From Microbacterium sp. CSI-V (GTDB taxonomy: Bacteria; Actinomycetota; Actinomycetes; Actinomycetales; Microbacteriaceae), in the NCBI RefSeq assembly GCF_001984105.1, contig NZ_MTQM01000008.1:186001-250000 (forward strand): 64,000 nt of DNA, read 5' to 3'. The position numbers were made by a program, and so were the translations under genes. Below the pieces are notes generated by a model. It was given only the letters and a program-made list of their open reading frames with translations. It did not search any database and was not told the DNA's origin. Positions 54,132 to 62,975 of this stretch are shown here, piece by piece. How positions within the stretch are numbered: the first letter of the stretch is position 1; each line of letters begins with the position of its first letter.

Positions 54132-56381
54132 TCAGGACGTGACGTCGGAGAGCTGACGACCCGCGAGCTCCTCGAGCACGTCGTCACCCAGCTGCGTCGG
54201 CTCGAACGGCGCCTCGATCTCGGCACGATCGAGCAGCTCGGTCATACGGCGCTGACGCTGACGCGTGATAAGCGTCACGACGGTGCCGCGGCGACCGGCG
54301 CGACCGGTACGACCGGAGCGGTGCAGGTAGGTCTTGTACTCGTCGGGGGCGTCGGCCTGGATGACCAGATCGATGTCGTCGACATGGATGCCGCGCGCGG
54401 CGACGTCCGTGGCGACGAGCACGTTCACGCGACCCGAGGTGAGCTTCTCCAGGTTGCGGGTGCGCTTCTGCTGGTTGAGGTCACCGTGCAGGGCGACCGC
54501 GGCGATGCCCGCCTCGTCGAACTGCTCGGCGAGCATCTCGGCGTAGGCGCGCGTGCGGGCGAAGACGAGCGTCTTGCCCTCGCGGTCGACGAGCGAGTCG
54601 AGGATCTGCGCCTTGTCGCGGTGCTCGATCACGAGGACGCGGTGCTCGATGGTGCTCGAGTCCTGGTCTTCGCCGGCGACCTCGTAGACGGCCGGCTCGA
54701 CGAGGAACTCGTCGACCAGGGCCGCGACCTCGCGGTCGAGCGTGGCCGAGAAGAGCAGCTTCTGACTGCCCTCGGCGGTCGCGCGCAGGATGCGCTGGAC
54801 CGGCTCGAGGAACCCGAGCTCGCACATGTGATCGGCCTCGTCGAGCACGGCCACCTGCACCTGCGAGAGGTCGAGCTTGCCCTGGTTGAGCAGGTCTTCG
54901 ATGCGGCCGGGGGTGCCGATGACGATGTCGACGCCCTTCTTCAGCGCACCGACCTGGCGCGCCTGAGGCACACCGCCGTAGATCTGCGTGGTGAACAGGC
55001 CGACGCTGCGCGCGATGGCCTGCACCGTGCGGTCGATCTGCAAGGCCAGCTCGCGCGTGGGGGCCATGATGAGCGCCTTGGGCGCACGGGCGAACTCGCG
55101 ACGCTGACCGGCCTGGGCACGGAGGATGCGCTCGACGAGCGGCGCGCCGAAGGCGATCGTCTTGCCGGAGCCGGTGCGGCCGCGGGCGAGGACGTCGCGG
55201 CCCTCGAGGATGGGCACGACCGTGGCCGCCTGGATCGGGAAGGGCTTCTCGGCCCCGAGTCCGGCGAGCGCGCGGACGATGTTGTCGCCCAGACCCAGGT
55301 CGGCGAAGCCGGCACCGGTCACGGTCGCCGCATCGACGGCCTCGGCCTGGAGTCGCTCGTGCACGACGTCGACCCGCTGCTCGTGCTCGGCCGAGCGCTT
55401 CGGCGACGCGTTCCAGTCCGAACGGTTGGGGCCGTCCGTGCGGCGGGGACGGTCGTCACGACGCTCGAAAGACCGCGCGGGACGGTCATCGCGGGCGGGA
55501 CGATCGTTGCGGTCGAACGAACGAGCGGGCCGGTCGCTGCGGTCGAACGAACGGGCCGGACGGTCGTCACGGTCGAACGAACGGGCGGGGCGGTCGTCGC
55601 GGGCCGGACGGTCGCTGCGGTCGAACGAACGAGCGGGGCGGTCGCTGCGGTCGAAAGAACGAGCCGGACGATCGTCGCGGCGCTCGAAGGAACGAGCCGG
55701 ACGGTCGCTGCGATCGAAGGAACGAGCGGGACGGTCATCCCGAGCCGGACGGTCGCTGCGGTCGAACGAACGAGCCGGACGGTCATCCCGGGCCGGACGG
55801 TCGCTGCGGTCGAAGGACCGGGCGGGACGGTCATCCCGGGCGGGACGGTCGTCGCGACGGTCGAACGACCGCGCCGGACGGTCGTCACGGTCGAACGAAC
55901 GAGCCGGACGGTCGCTGCGGTCGAACGAACGCGCCGGACGGTCATCCCGGGCCGGACGGTCGTTGCGGTCGAAGGACCGAGCCGGACGGTCATCGCGGGC
56001 CGGACGATCGTTGCGGTCGAAGGACCGAGCCGGACGGTCGTTGCGGTCGAACGAACGGGCCGGACGGTCGTTACGGTCGAACGATCGCGCGGGGCGGTCA
56101 TCGAACGACCGGGCCGGACGCTCATCGGCGCGCGCGTTGCTGCGGATGCCGCGGGCCTCGTCGCGACCGGCACGGTCCGACGCGCTCCAGCGGCGCTTGG
56201 CGGGTGCGGTGTCGGCCTCGGGGGCGCGGTAGCCGCGGTGGGTGGGGCTCTTGCTGCCGGGCTTGGCGGGCGCGTCGGCACCGGGACGACGCTTGCGATC
56301 CTGGAACGAGGTCTGAGCGCCGTAGCGGGGCTCGAAGTTCTTCGCGGCGCGACCGCCGGCGGGCTTCTTGTTCTTAGGCAT
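54132..56381 (-). CDS. DEAD-box RNA helicase with an N-terminal DRPAR repeat domain
   Basis: The 749-aa protein starts MPKNKKPAGGRAAKNF and has an extremely repetitive Arg/Asp-rich region at residues 87-314. The helicase core follows: PFPIQAATVVP, motif I GRGRTGSGKT, APTRELALQ, DEAD in VLDEADHMCELGF, SATLDREV, LVATDVAARGIHVDD and HRSGRTGRAGRRG. An unusual feature is the low-complexity domain at the N- rather than C-terminus. The function is probably RNA remodelling, with the repeats giving RNA binding or condensate formation (inference). AGGA lies ten bases before ATG 56381. Confidence 0.93.
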   Translation of the reverse strand: MPKNKKPAGGRAAKNFEPRYGAQTSFQDRKRRPGADAPAKPGSKSPTHRGYRAPEADTAPAKRRWSASDRAGRDEARGIRSNARADERPARSFDDRPARSFDRNDRPARSFDRNDRPARSFDRNDRPARDDRPARSFDRNDRPARDDRPARSFDRSDRPARSFDRDDRPARSFDRRDDRPARDDRPARSFDRSDRPARDDRPARSFDRSDRPARDDRPARSFDRSDRPARSFERRDDRPARSFDRSDRPARSFDRSDRPARDDRPARSFDRDDRPARSFDRSDRPARSFDRNDRPARDDRPARSFERRDDRPRRTDGPNRSDWNASPKRSAEHEQRVDVVHERLQAEAVDAATVTGAGFADLGLGDNIVRALAGLGAEKPFPIQAATVVPILEGRDVLARGRTGSGKTIAFGAPLVERILRAQAGQRREFARAPKALIMAPTRELALQIDRTVQAIARSVGLFTTQIYGGVPQARQVGALKKGVDIVIGTPGRIEDLLNQGKLDLSQVQVAVLDEADHMCELGFLEPVQRILRATAEGSQKLLFSATLDREVAALVDEFLVEPAVYEVAGEDQDSSTIEHRVLVIEHRDKAQILDSLVDREGKTLVFARTRAYAEMLAEQFDEAGIAAVALHGDLNQQKRTRNLEKLTSGRVNVLVATDVAARGIHVDDIDLVIQADAPDEYKTYLHRSGRTGRAGRRGTVVTLITRQRQRRMTELLDRAEIEAPFEPTQLGDDVLEELAGRQLSDVTS
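55440..56123 (-). repeat. Coding tandem repeat: about 25 DRPAR units
   Basis: The 228 residues consist of units of 6 (DRPARD) or 10-11 (DRPARSFDRN, DRPARSFDRS, DRPARSFERRD) residues, in-frame with variations only at the last positions. The repeats are coding, not CRISPR: spacing is 18 or 30 bp and no dyad or unique spacers exist. Confidence 0.95.
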
Positions 56382-56739
56382 GGGGGACTTCCTGGGTTCT
56401 GTTCGCGCGAAACAGCGACACCGCTCGTGGCGGTGCGAAACCCGGACTGTCGTCGGCCGGGGGCCATTCACTGATGATGGTCGAGGCCGCGATCGCGTCC
56501 TGTCCATCGGCCCCTTGGACTCACAAACCCATCCGCGCATCACACGCGGCGTCCAGAGCCGACCGCACCACGTTACAGCCCGCGCCTGGGAATGGCATCC
56601 ATGTCTTTGCCGAGTCGGACCTCGTCCCACCTTCTGCGGTTCTCGCACCCGCAGACCGGCCACTTCCGGAACATGCGGCGCGACAACCGGGACGAGGGCC
56701 GGGAGAACCGGGACGCGGACGGTACCCGAAGATGGAACC
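56382..56739. other. 358-bp divergent region with helicase leader hairpins
   Basis: No ORF of note. Close to the helicase start two hairpins occur on the minus strand: CTGTT/AACAG (56399-56403 with 56411-56415) and CACCGC/GCGGTG (56419-56424 with 56430-56435). Further up lies a GTCCA/TGGAC dyad around 56502-56520. The rest has no motif I could name and holds the promoters of both neighbours. Confidence 0.6.
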
Positions 56740-57363
56740 ATGGCAGACACCGACGCCCACCCCATCACGGTGGCGATCGAGCGGCGCATCGACCCGACGC
56801 GCACCGCCGAAGCGACCTCCTGGATGCAGGCCGGCACCGACCTCGCGACCGCCTTCCCCGGATTCCTCGGCTCGGGCTGGGTGCGCGCGGGGGAGGACAG
56901 CGACCTCTGGTACATGCTGTACCGCTTCCGCGACATCACCACGCTCGAGCAGTGGGAGACCTCGTCACAGCGGCAGTGGTGGCTGGATTCCGGCCGCCCG
57001 TTCGCCCGCGAGGAGCGCGTGGAACGGCGCACCGGCATCGAAGGCTGGTTCGACGCCTCGCTCGGATCGGTGCTGACCGGGACGGATGCCACGACCCAGA
57101 CCGTGCAGCAGCCGGTCCCGCCCGCACCGCCCCGATGGAAGCAGGCCGTGACGATCTGGATCGGTTTCTTCCCCACGAACCTGCTCGCCAGCTGGCTGCT
57201 CGGGTTCATCCCGGGCTTCGCCGAGGTGCCGCTGCCGCTGCGCGTCCTCGGCACGACGCTGCTGCTCACCCCCGTGATGACCTACGCGGTTCTTCCCTGG
57301 GTGACCCGCCTGCTGCGACCCTGGTTGCAACGCCCGCCGCGTCCTCGAAAGGTGTCCTCATGA
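56740..57363 (+). CDS. Antibiotic-biosynthesis-monooxygenase-domain protein with membrane tail
   Basis: The 207-aa protein has an N-terminal ferredoxin-like ABM domain (VAIERRIDPTRTAEATSWMQAGTDLATAFPGFLGSGW, RFRDITTLEQWETS) and two TM helices at the C-terminus (IWIGFFPTNLLASWLLGFI and RVLGTTLLLTPVMTYAVL). This combination occurs in a family often annotated as antibiotic biosynthesis monooxygenase; no oxygenase activity is implied and the function is unknown. ATGA overlap with the next gene. Confidence 0.87.
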   Translation: MADTDAHPITVAIERRIDPTRTAEATSWMQAGTDLATAFPGFLGSGWVRAGEDSDLWYMLYRFRDITTLEQWETSSQRQWWLDSGRPFAREERVERRTGIEGWFDASLGSVLTGTDATTQTVQQPVPPAPPRWKQAVTIWIGFFPTNLLASWLLGFIPGFAEVPLPLRVLGTTLLLTPVMTYAVLPWVTRLLRPWLQRPPRPRKVSS

Positions 57364-58265
57364 CCGCCGACCCCACCGGCCACCGGTTCCGCCTGAACGG
57401 ACCCCGTTCCTCGGCCGAGATCGCTCAGGTGGGCGCGGCTCTGCGCGCCCTCACCGTCGACGGCGTCGATCTCGTCCCGCGCTACGCCGACGACGTGCCC
57501 ACGCCGGCGGCATCCGGTGTCGTCCTGGTGCCCTGGCCGAACCGCATCCGCGACGGCAAGTACTCCTTCGGCGGCGTGGACCGTCAGCTCGCCATCAGCG
57601 AGCCGGCGTTCGGCAACGCCAGCCACGGACTGCTGCGCTTCGGCTCGTACACGGCCGAAGAGGTCGCCGACGAGCGGCTCGTGCTGACGGCGGACGTCGT
57701 CCCCCAGACCGGGTACCCGTTCCACCTGCGCACGCACGTGACCTTCACCCTGCTCCCGGACGGTCTGCACGTGGAGCACCGCATCGAGAACGTCGGCGCC
57801 GACACGGCGCCGGTGGCGCTCGGCATCCACCCGTATCTGCAGATCGGCGGGGTCGCCACCGAGGATCTCGTCGTGCACTCGACGGGCACGACGACGCTCG
57901 TCCTGGACGACCGGAAGCTCCCGGTCGACGAGGTCCCGGTCGACGAAGCCACCGACCTCCGCGCCGGTCGGCGCCTCGGAGACGTCTCGCTCGACAACGC
58001 CTATCGCGGGCTCGAGCGGGATGCCGACGGCCGCGCGCGTCACACCCTCACGGCCCCCGACGGTCAGGTCGTCGAGCTCTGGCAGGATGCGGGCTTCGAG
58101 TGGGTGCAGGTCTTCACCACCGACCGATACCCGGGGAACCCCCTGGCCGTGGCCGTCGAACCGATGACGGCGCCGTCGAACTCTTTCGCGACGGGGACGG
58201 ATCTGCTGTCGCTCGAACCGGGTGGAGAATTGCGTCGCGAATGGGGTATTTCCTACCGCGGATGA
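57360..58265 (+). CDS. Aldose 1-epimerase family protein (galactose mutarotase-like)
   Basis: The 301-aa beta-sandwich protein has LVPWPNRIRDGKYSFGG with the catalytic Asn-Arg, NASHGLLRFG with the conserved His, VALGIHPYLQIG (second His), and VAVEPMTAPSNSF with the catalytic Glu. It interconverts alpha and beta sugar anomers. The sugar is unknown, and no gal genes are near. It is coupled to the ABM gene by an ATGA overlap. Confidence 0.92.
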   Translation: MTADPTGHRFRLNGPRSSAEIAQVGAALRALTVDGVDLVPRYADDVPTPAASGVVLVPWPNRIRDGKYSFGGVDRQLAISEPAFGNASHGLLRFGSYTAEEVADERLVLTADVVPQTGYPFHLRTHVTFTLLPDGLHVEHRIENVGADTAPVALGIHPYLQIGGVATEDLVVHSTGTTTLVLDDRKLPVDEVPVDEATDLRAGRRLGDVSLDNAYRGLERDADGRARHTLTAPDGQVVELWQDAGFEWVQVFTTDRYPGNPLAVAVEPMTAPSNSFATGTDLLSLEPGGELRREWGISYRG

Positions 58266-58290
58266 GGTTCTCGTTCCCCCGATTACGGCC

Positions 58291-58314
58291 CTTGTCCCCC
58301 AAATGGGGGACAAG
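58291..58314. promoter_or_regulatory. Perfect 24-bp palindromic hairpin
   Basis: Arms CTTGTCCCCCA (58291-58301) and TGGGGGACAAG (58304-58314) flank two A residues. No T-run follows, and it stands in a GC-poor intergenic pocket 26 bp after the epimerase stop. It may be an operator or a terminator. Confidence 0.6.
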
Positions 58315-58522
58315 AAATTCCGCCGACGATCTGGGGAATTCGCAGGCAAGACCTTTCCTATGAGGGCTCGGGGAAAGTTACCATTCCCTTGACGGATTCC
58401 GTCGCCACCGGGGAGACCGAGGACCATCGTTCCCTCGGTTCACAACCCGAATGAGCCGACGGGGGCCGGGGGTCTCGCGGTGTGGGGGGACACCCGTTCC
58501 GTCCACGACGAAAGTGCCCGAC

Positions 58523-59581
58523 ATGAGCATCGCGGTCCGCCCCGCCGTCCCTTCCGCCTCCCTTCCCGTCCTGGCGCGCCGACTGGCCCGCCGCTTCGAC
58601 GACATCCCCACCATGCACCTCGCCGGGCTCGTGCTCGTCGTGCTCGTGGGCGGCATCCTCGCGTCGATCCTGACCACCAGCGACCCGCTCTGGTGGCAGC
58701 TGCACTTCAGCCAGCTCGGCACGTTCCACGACCTGTCGGCCGCATTCTTCAACAACACGCTCAAGATCGGCGGGTCGCTGGTCGTCGTCTACGCGGTCCG
58801 TGTGCGGCGGGATCTCCGTCGGCTCGGTCGTCGCGCCGGACGCCGCGGCGCGCCCACCTCGGCGGCGTTCTTCCTGACCGTGATCGGCGTGAACCTCGCC
58901 CTCGTCGGATGCGTTCCGCTCAACACCAACAAAGACCTGCACGACAAGGTCGCCGGAATGATGGTCCTCGGTTTCGCGGCACTCCTGCTCACGTCGCCCT
59001 TCCTGCTGCACCGCCTGCCGAAGCGCCTGGTCATCTCCACATCGGTCGTGTTCGTGTTCCTCTTCGCCGGCGCCTGGATGTTCGTGACGGCGACGATCAA
59101 CCTCGCCCTGTTCGAGGTCATCGCGTTCAGCGCCATGTTCGCCTGGTCGGGCGTGTTCACCCACTGCCTGACGGGCGTCGGGACCCGTTCCGCGGTGGAG
59201 CCCGTCCACGCACCCGCGACCGTCGTCGCGCCCCGCATCCTGCCCCGGGGAACCGACGTCGCCGTGGCGGCGCTCTCGTCGCGCCCGACGCGGCGCATGC
59301 GCGGCGCGCTCGTCGGCACCGGCCGAGCCCGTTCGAGCCTGGCCCGGCGCCGCCCGGTGATCGTCAGTGGCCCTCGCGCAGCTGTCGCCGGCTCACCGGG
59401 TGCTCGCCCGTCGTCGGCTCCGCCGCGCCTGCGTCCGGCGTCGATGTCGCCGCGCGGCGGGCGGTCCTCCGCTCCCGCGCTCCCTCGACGAGGTTGTACA
59501 GCGTCGGCAGCACGAGCAGCGTCAGGAACGTCGACGACACGAGTCCGCCGATCACCACGACGGCCAGCGGCTGCGAGATGA
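58523..59581 (+). CDS. DUF998-like membrane protein
   Basis: A 352-aa protein with about six TM segments in the first 215 residues (LAGLVLVVLVGGILASIL, GGSLVVVYAVRV, AAFFLTVIGVNLALVGCVPL, KVAGMMVLGFAALLLTSPFL, STSVVFVFLFAGAWMFV, EVIAFSAMFAWSGVF). The GVNLALVGCVPLNTNKDLHD loop resembles the conserved His/Asp-bearing region of DUF998. The Arg/Ser/Pro-rich tail after residue 280 overlaps the RND gene on the other strand for 218 bp and may not be meaningful. GTG/ATG at 58451 is an alternative start. Confidence 0.72.
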   Translation: MSIAVRPAVPSASLPVLARRLARRFDDIPTMHLAGLVLVVLVGGILASILTTSDPLWWQLHFSQLGTFHDLSAAFFNNTLKIGGSLVVVYAVRVRRDLRRLGRRAGRRGAPTSAAFFLTVIGVNLALVGCVPLNTNKDLHDKVAGMMVLGFAALLLTSPFLLHRLPKRLVISTSVVFVFLFAGAWMFVTATINLALFEVIAFSAMFAWSGVFTHCLTGVGTRSAVEPVHAPATVVAPRILPRGTDVAVAALSSRPTRRMRGALVGTGRARSSLARRRPVIVSGPRAAVAGSPGARPSSAPPRLRPASMSPRGGRSSAPALPRRGCTASAARAASGTSTTRVRRSPRRPAAAR

Positions 59582-62528
59582 AGCCCCCGTGCCCCGTGAT
59601 CCCCAGCGCCATGGGCACGAGCGCGAAGATCGCCGCGAGGGCGGTCATGAGGATCGGACGCAGTCGGCGTGAGCCGCCGACGACGGTGGCGTCGAAGACG
59701 CTGAGTCCGCGCGCGCGATACTGATTCACCAGGTCGATCAGGACGATGGCGTTCGTGACGACGATGCCCACGAGCATCAATGCGCCGATCATGCCGGCCA
59801 CACCGAGCGGGACGCCCGTGATCGCCAGCATGAGGATGGCACCGGTCGCGGCGAACGGCACCGAGACGAGCAGCTCGAGCGGCTGCCGCAGCGACTTGAA
59901 CGTCGCGACCATCACGACGTAGACGATGAGGATCGCCGCGAGCAGCGCGAGGCCGAGCTGCCCGAAGGCGTCCTGCTGGTTCGTCACGACGCCGCCGAGC
60001 TTCGCCGTGGCCCCGTCCGGCAGCGCCACGTCCGCGAGCGCGTCGCGGACGCTCGCCGAAGAACTGCTGAGGTCGTCGGTCGTCGGGGTGACGGTCACGG
60101 TCGCGGTGCGAAGGCCCCGCGACGTGGTGATGCTCGGCGGAGTCTGACTCGTCTCCACCGTGGCGATCTCGTCGAGCCGCACGGCACCGCCGGCCGTGGG
60201 GATCTCGAGAGCCTTGAGCGTGTCGATCGTGGTGGGCGGGTCGTCCGACGCGATGTAGACGCTCACGCCGCGCCCGTCGATCTCGACGGTGCCGGCCTGG
60301 CGCGGCTGCATCGCCCCCGATACGAGCGCTCCCACGGTCCGCTCCGAGAGTCCGCGCTCGGCGGCGGCATCCCGGTCCACCCGCACCGATACGAAGGGCA
60401 ACGAGGCCGACAGGCTGCTGGAGACCTGTCCGATGCCGTCGCGGCCCTCGAGCCCCCCGACCACCGCGTCGGTGGCCTGCTGCAGGCCGTCGGCGTCGGC
60501 GGCGGTCACGTCGATGGTGATGTCGGTCGAGCCGAATCCGCTGCCCTGCGCACTGACCTCGATGTCGCCGGCGTCGGCGATGTCGGACACGGCGGTGCGG
60601 ACGCGCTCACGCAGGTCGACCTGGTCGACCCCGGCCTCCGACGTGATCGAGTAGGTGATCCCCGAGCCCCCACCGGAGAAGGCATCGCGGAGGGCGGAGC
60701 CGCTGGACCCGATCGAGGTCTGCACGGTCTCGACACCGGGGATGTCGCGCAGCACCGCCTCGACCTTCTGAGCGGCGGCATCCTCGGCGGTGAGGCTGGG
60801 CGCCGAACCGATCTTCTGCGTCACGGTGAACGTGTTCTGACCCGAGTCGCCCAGGAAGTCGGTCTTGAGGAGGGGGACGGATGCCACGGTCCCGGCGAGC
60901 ACGAGGAGAGCGAGGCCCAGGGTCACCCAGGAGTGCCGGAGGGTCCAGCTCAGGATGGGGACGTAGGCCTTCTGCAGGCGCGAGGGCGGCGCGGTCGGCG
61001 ATTCGGGATCGACCGGGTTGCCCTCGGCGTCCCGGACCACCTTCCCGGGCTTGAGGAACCACGAGGCCAGGACGGGCACGATCGTCAGCGACACGAGCAG
61101 TGACGCCGCCATGGCGATGGTGACCGTGAGCGCGAACGGTCGGAACAGCTCGCCGGTGACGTCGCCGACGAAGGCGATGGGGAGGAACACCGCGACCGAA
61201 GTGATCGTCGATGCCGTGATGGCGGCGGCCACCTCCCGCACGGCGCGGATGATCGTGGGGATCTTGTCGGCGTCGCCGACGTAGTGGCGCTTGATGTTCT
61301 CGATGACGACGATGGAGTCGTCGACCACGCGCCCGATGGCGATCGTGAGGGCGCCGAGGGTCAGGACGTTGAGCGAGTAGCCGAATGCCTGCAACCCGAC
61401 GAAGGTCACGAGGACGCTCGTGGGGATCGAGATCGCCGCCACGAGCGTCGAGCGCACGGACATCAAGAAGATCAGGATGACGACGACGGCGAACGCGAGT
61501 CCGAGGAGTCCTTCCTGCGCGAGCGCCTCGATCGACTGCTCCACGAACGGCGCCTGATCGAACACGACCGTGAACGTCGCGCCGTTGAGCGAGGACTCGA
61601 GGCCGGGGATCGCCGCCAGCACGGCGCGCGAGACGTCGACGGTGTTGGCCGCGGGGAGCTTCGTGACCGCGATCGTGAGCGCGGGCTCGCCGTTGACCCG
61701 CGACAGGGTCGTGACCGGGTCGGACTGCTGCGCCACGGTCGCGACGTCGCCGATCGTCGTGGGCCCGGCGGATGCCTGCGCGGCGTCGGTGGGGACGAGC
61801 GGGAGCGCCGTGATCTCGTCGACGCTGGTGAGCTTGGCGCCCGTCTGCACCGTCAGCGTCTGGTCGCCCTCGGTGATCGATCCGCCGGGGAAGAGCACGC
61901 CGTTGGCCTCGAGGGCGTCGGAGATGGCCTGCTGGCCGAACCCGCGTTCGCCCAGGCGCGTCGGGTCCGGCGTGATCGTGACGCGCTGGCCGGTGCCGCC
62001 GACCACCTGGGCGGCATTGACCCCCGTGACGTCCTCGAGCGCCGGGACGACCACCGACTCCAGCGTGGACTGGATGGTCTGGGCGTCGGAATAGCCGGTG
62101 ACGGCGAGCTGGATGACGGGGAAGTCGTCGATGCTCGCGGAAGCCACGGTCGTGTCGGCGGATTCGGGGAGCTGGTCCTTGATGCGGGCGATCGCCGCGA
62201 GGATCTTCTGCTGCGCGGCGGCCAGGTCGGTGCCGTAGGTGAAGGAGGCCGAGACGATCGAGGAGTTCGTCGTGCTCGTGGCCGTCGTGGATTCCAGTCC
62301 CTCGACGCCGCGGATCGCGCCCTCGATGGGCGTCGACACGTCGGCTTCGACCACCTCGGGCGAAGCCCCCGGGTAGGTCGTGACGACCGCGAGCTGCGGG
62401 AACTCGATCGACGGGATCAGCTCCTGCTTCAAGTTCGTCAGCGCGAGTCCGCCGAAGACGGCGGCGACGATCGTGACGAGCGCGATGAGCGCCCTGTTGC
62501 GGAGGCTCAGGACGGCCAGATACGACAC
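59364..62528 (-). CDS. RND family efflux transporter (AcrB/HAE1 type)
   Basis: A 1054-aa exporter with 12 TM helices and two large external loops. It starts MSYLAVLSLRNRALIALVT, with SIEFPQLAVVTTYPGASPEVVE and the TM4 proton relay region ALTIAIGRVVDDSIVVIEN, then ASTITSVAVFLPIAFVGDVTGELF; the second half repeats this with IGALMLVGIVVTNAIVLIDLVNQ. This is the hydrophobe/amphiphile class, found in some actinobacteria without an outer membrane. No adaptor or outer-membrane gene is present. A TetR-type operator lies upstream of ATG 62528. Confidence 0.93.
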   Translation of the reverse strand: MSYLAVLSLRNRALIALVTIVAAVFGGLALTNLKQELIPSIEFPQLAVVTTYPGASPEVVEADVSTPIEGAIRGVEGLESTTATSTTNSSIVSASFTYGTDLAAAQQKILAAIARIKDQLPESADTTVASASIDDFPVIQLAVTGYSDAQTIQSTLESVVVPALEDVTGVNAAQVVGGTGQRVTITPDPTRLGERGFGQQAISDALEANGVLFPGGSITEGDQTLTVQTGAKLTSVDEITALPLVPTDAAQASAGPTTIGDVATVAQQSDPVTTLSRVNGEPALTIAVTKLPAANTVDVSRAVLAAIPGLESSLNGATFTVVFDQAPFVEQSIEALAQEGLLGLAFAVVVILIFLMSVRSTLVAAISIPTSVLVTFVGLQAFGYSLNVLTLGALTIAIGRVVDDSIVVIENIKRHYVGDADKIPTIIRAVREVAAAITASTITSVAVFLPIAFVGDVTGELFRPFALTVTIAMAASLLVSLTIVPVLASWFLKPGKVVRDAEGNPVDPESPTAPPSRLQKAYVPILSWTLRHSWVTLGLALLVLAGTVASVPLLKTDFLGDSGQNTFTVTQKIGSAPSLTAEDAAAQKVEAVLRDIPGVETVQTSIGSSGSALRDAFSGGGSGITYSITSEAGVDQVDLRERVRTAVSDIADAGDIEVSAQGSGFGSTDITIDVTAADADGLQQATDAVVGGLEGRDGIGQVSSSLSASLPFVSVRVDRDAAAERGLSERTVGALVSGAMQPRQAGTVEIDGRGVSVYIASDDPPTTIDTLKALEIPTAGGAVRLDEIATVETSQTPPSITTSRGLRTATVTVTPTTDDLSSSSASVRDALADVALPDGATAKLGGVVTNQQDAFGQLGLALLAAILIVYVVMVATFKSLRQPLELLVSVPFAATGAILMLAITGVPLGVAGMIGALMLVGIVVTNAIVLIDLVNQYRARGLSVFDATVVGGSRRLRPILMTALAAIFALVPMALGITGHGGFISQPLAVVVIGGLVSSTFLTLLVLPTLYNLVEGARERRTARRAATSTPDAGAAEPTTGEHPVSRRQLREGH

Positions 62529-62551
62529 GCGGGGCCCTTCGGGTCGACCGA

Positions 62552-62573
62552 CTCGATACAGGACTGTATCGAG
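62552..62573. promoter_or_regulatory. TetR-type operator upstream of the RND exporter
   Basis: Perfect 10-bp arms CTCGATACAG (62552-62561) and CTGTATCGAG (62564-62573) flank a GA spacer. The dyad lies 24 bp before the exporter start, the usual place for a TetR repressor. No regulator gene lies next to it. Confidence 0.7.
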
Positions 62574-62609
62574 GGCCAGTATCCCACGGCCGCGGTGGTG
62601 GGAGCGCGC

Positions 62610-62975
62610 TCAGAGGGCGCGGCCGAGGGCGAGACCCGCCGCCGCCGCGAGGACGGATCCCACGAACGAGGCGACCGCGTACGTCGTGGCCGCGCGGGCA
62701 CGCCCCTCTTCGGCGAGCAGGGCGGTGGTCACCGCGACCGCACTGAAGGTCGTGTACCCCCCGAGCAACCCGGTCCCGACGAACCAGCGCCACGCCTCGT
62801 CGACGACGAGCGGGGTGACGAGGCCGAGCACGAAGGCTCCGGTCAGGTTCACCACGAGGATCCCCCAGGGGAACCGGTCGCCGGTGCGCGCGCGCACGGC
62901 GGTGTCCAGCGTGAAGCGGAGCGCCGCGCCGACTCCACCGGCCACGAGCACCGCGAGGAAGACCAGGGGCGTCAC
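62610..62975 (-). CDS. crcB: Fluoride channel CrcB/Fluc (second copy)
   Basis: A 121-aa four-TM protein of the Fluc family with GGVGAALRFTLDTAV, the PWGILVVNLTGAFVLGLVT stretch holding the conserved Asn, and GTGLLGGYTTFSAVAVTTALL with the Phe and Ser/Thr positions of the fluoride path. Actinobacteria often carry two fused-in-tandem genes forming a heterodimer. GTG 62975 overlaps the stop of the partner (GTGA). Confidence 0.93.
   Translation of the reverse strand: MTPLVFLAVLVAGGVGAALRFTLDTAVRARTGDRFPWGILVVNLTGAFVLGLVTPLVVDEAWRWFVGTGLLGGYTTFSAVAVTTALLAEEGRARAATTYAVASFVGSVLAAAAGLALGRAL

Noticed and set aside
55440..56123. Possible CRISPR array
   Set aside because: Repeats are in-frame coding units of 18 or 30 bp, with no dyad repeats and no unique spacers.
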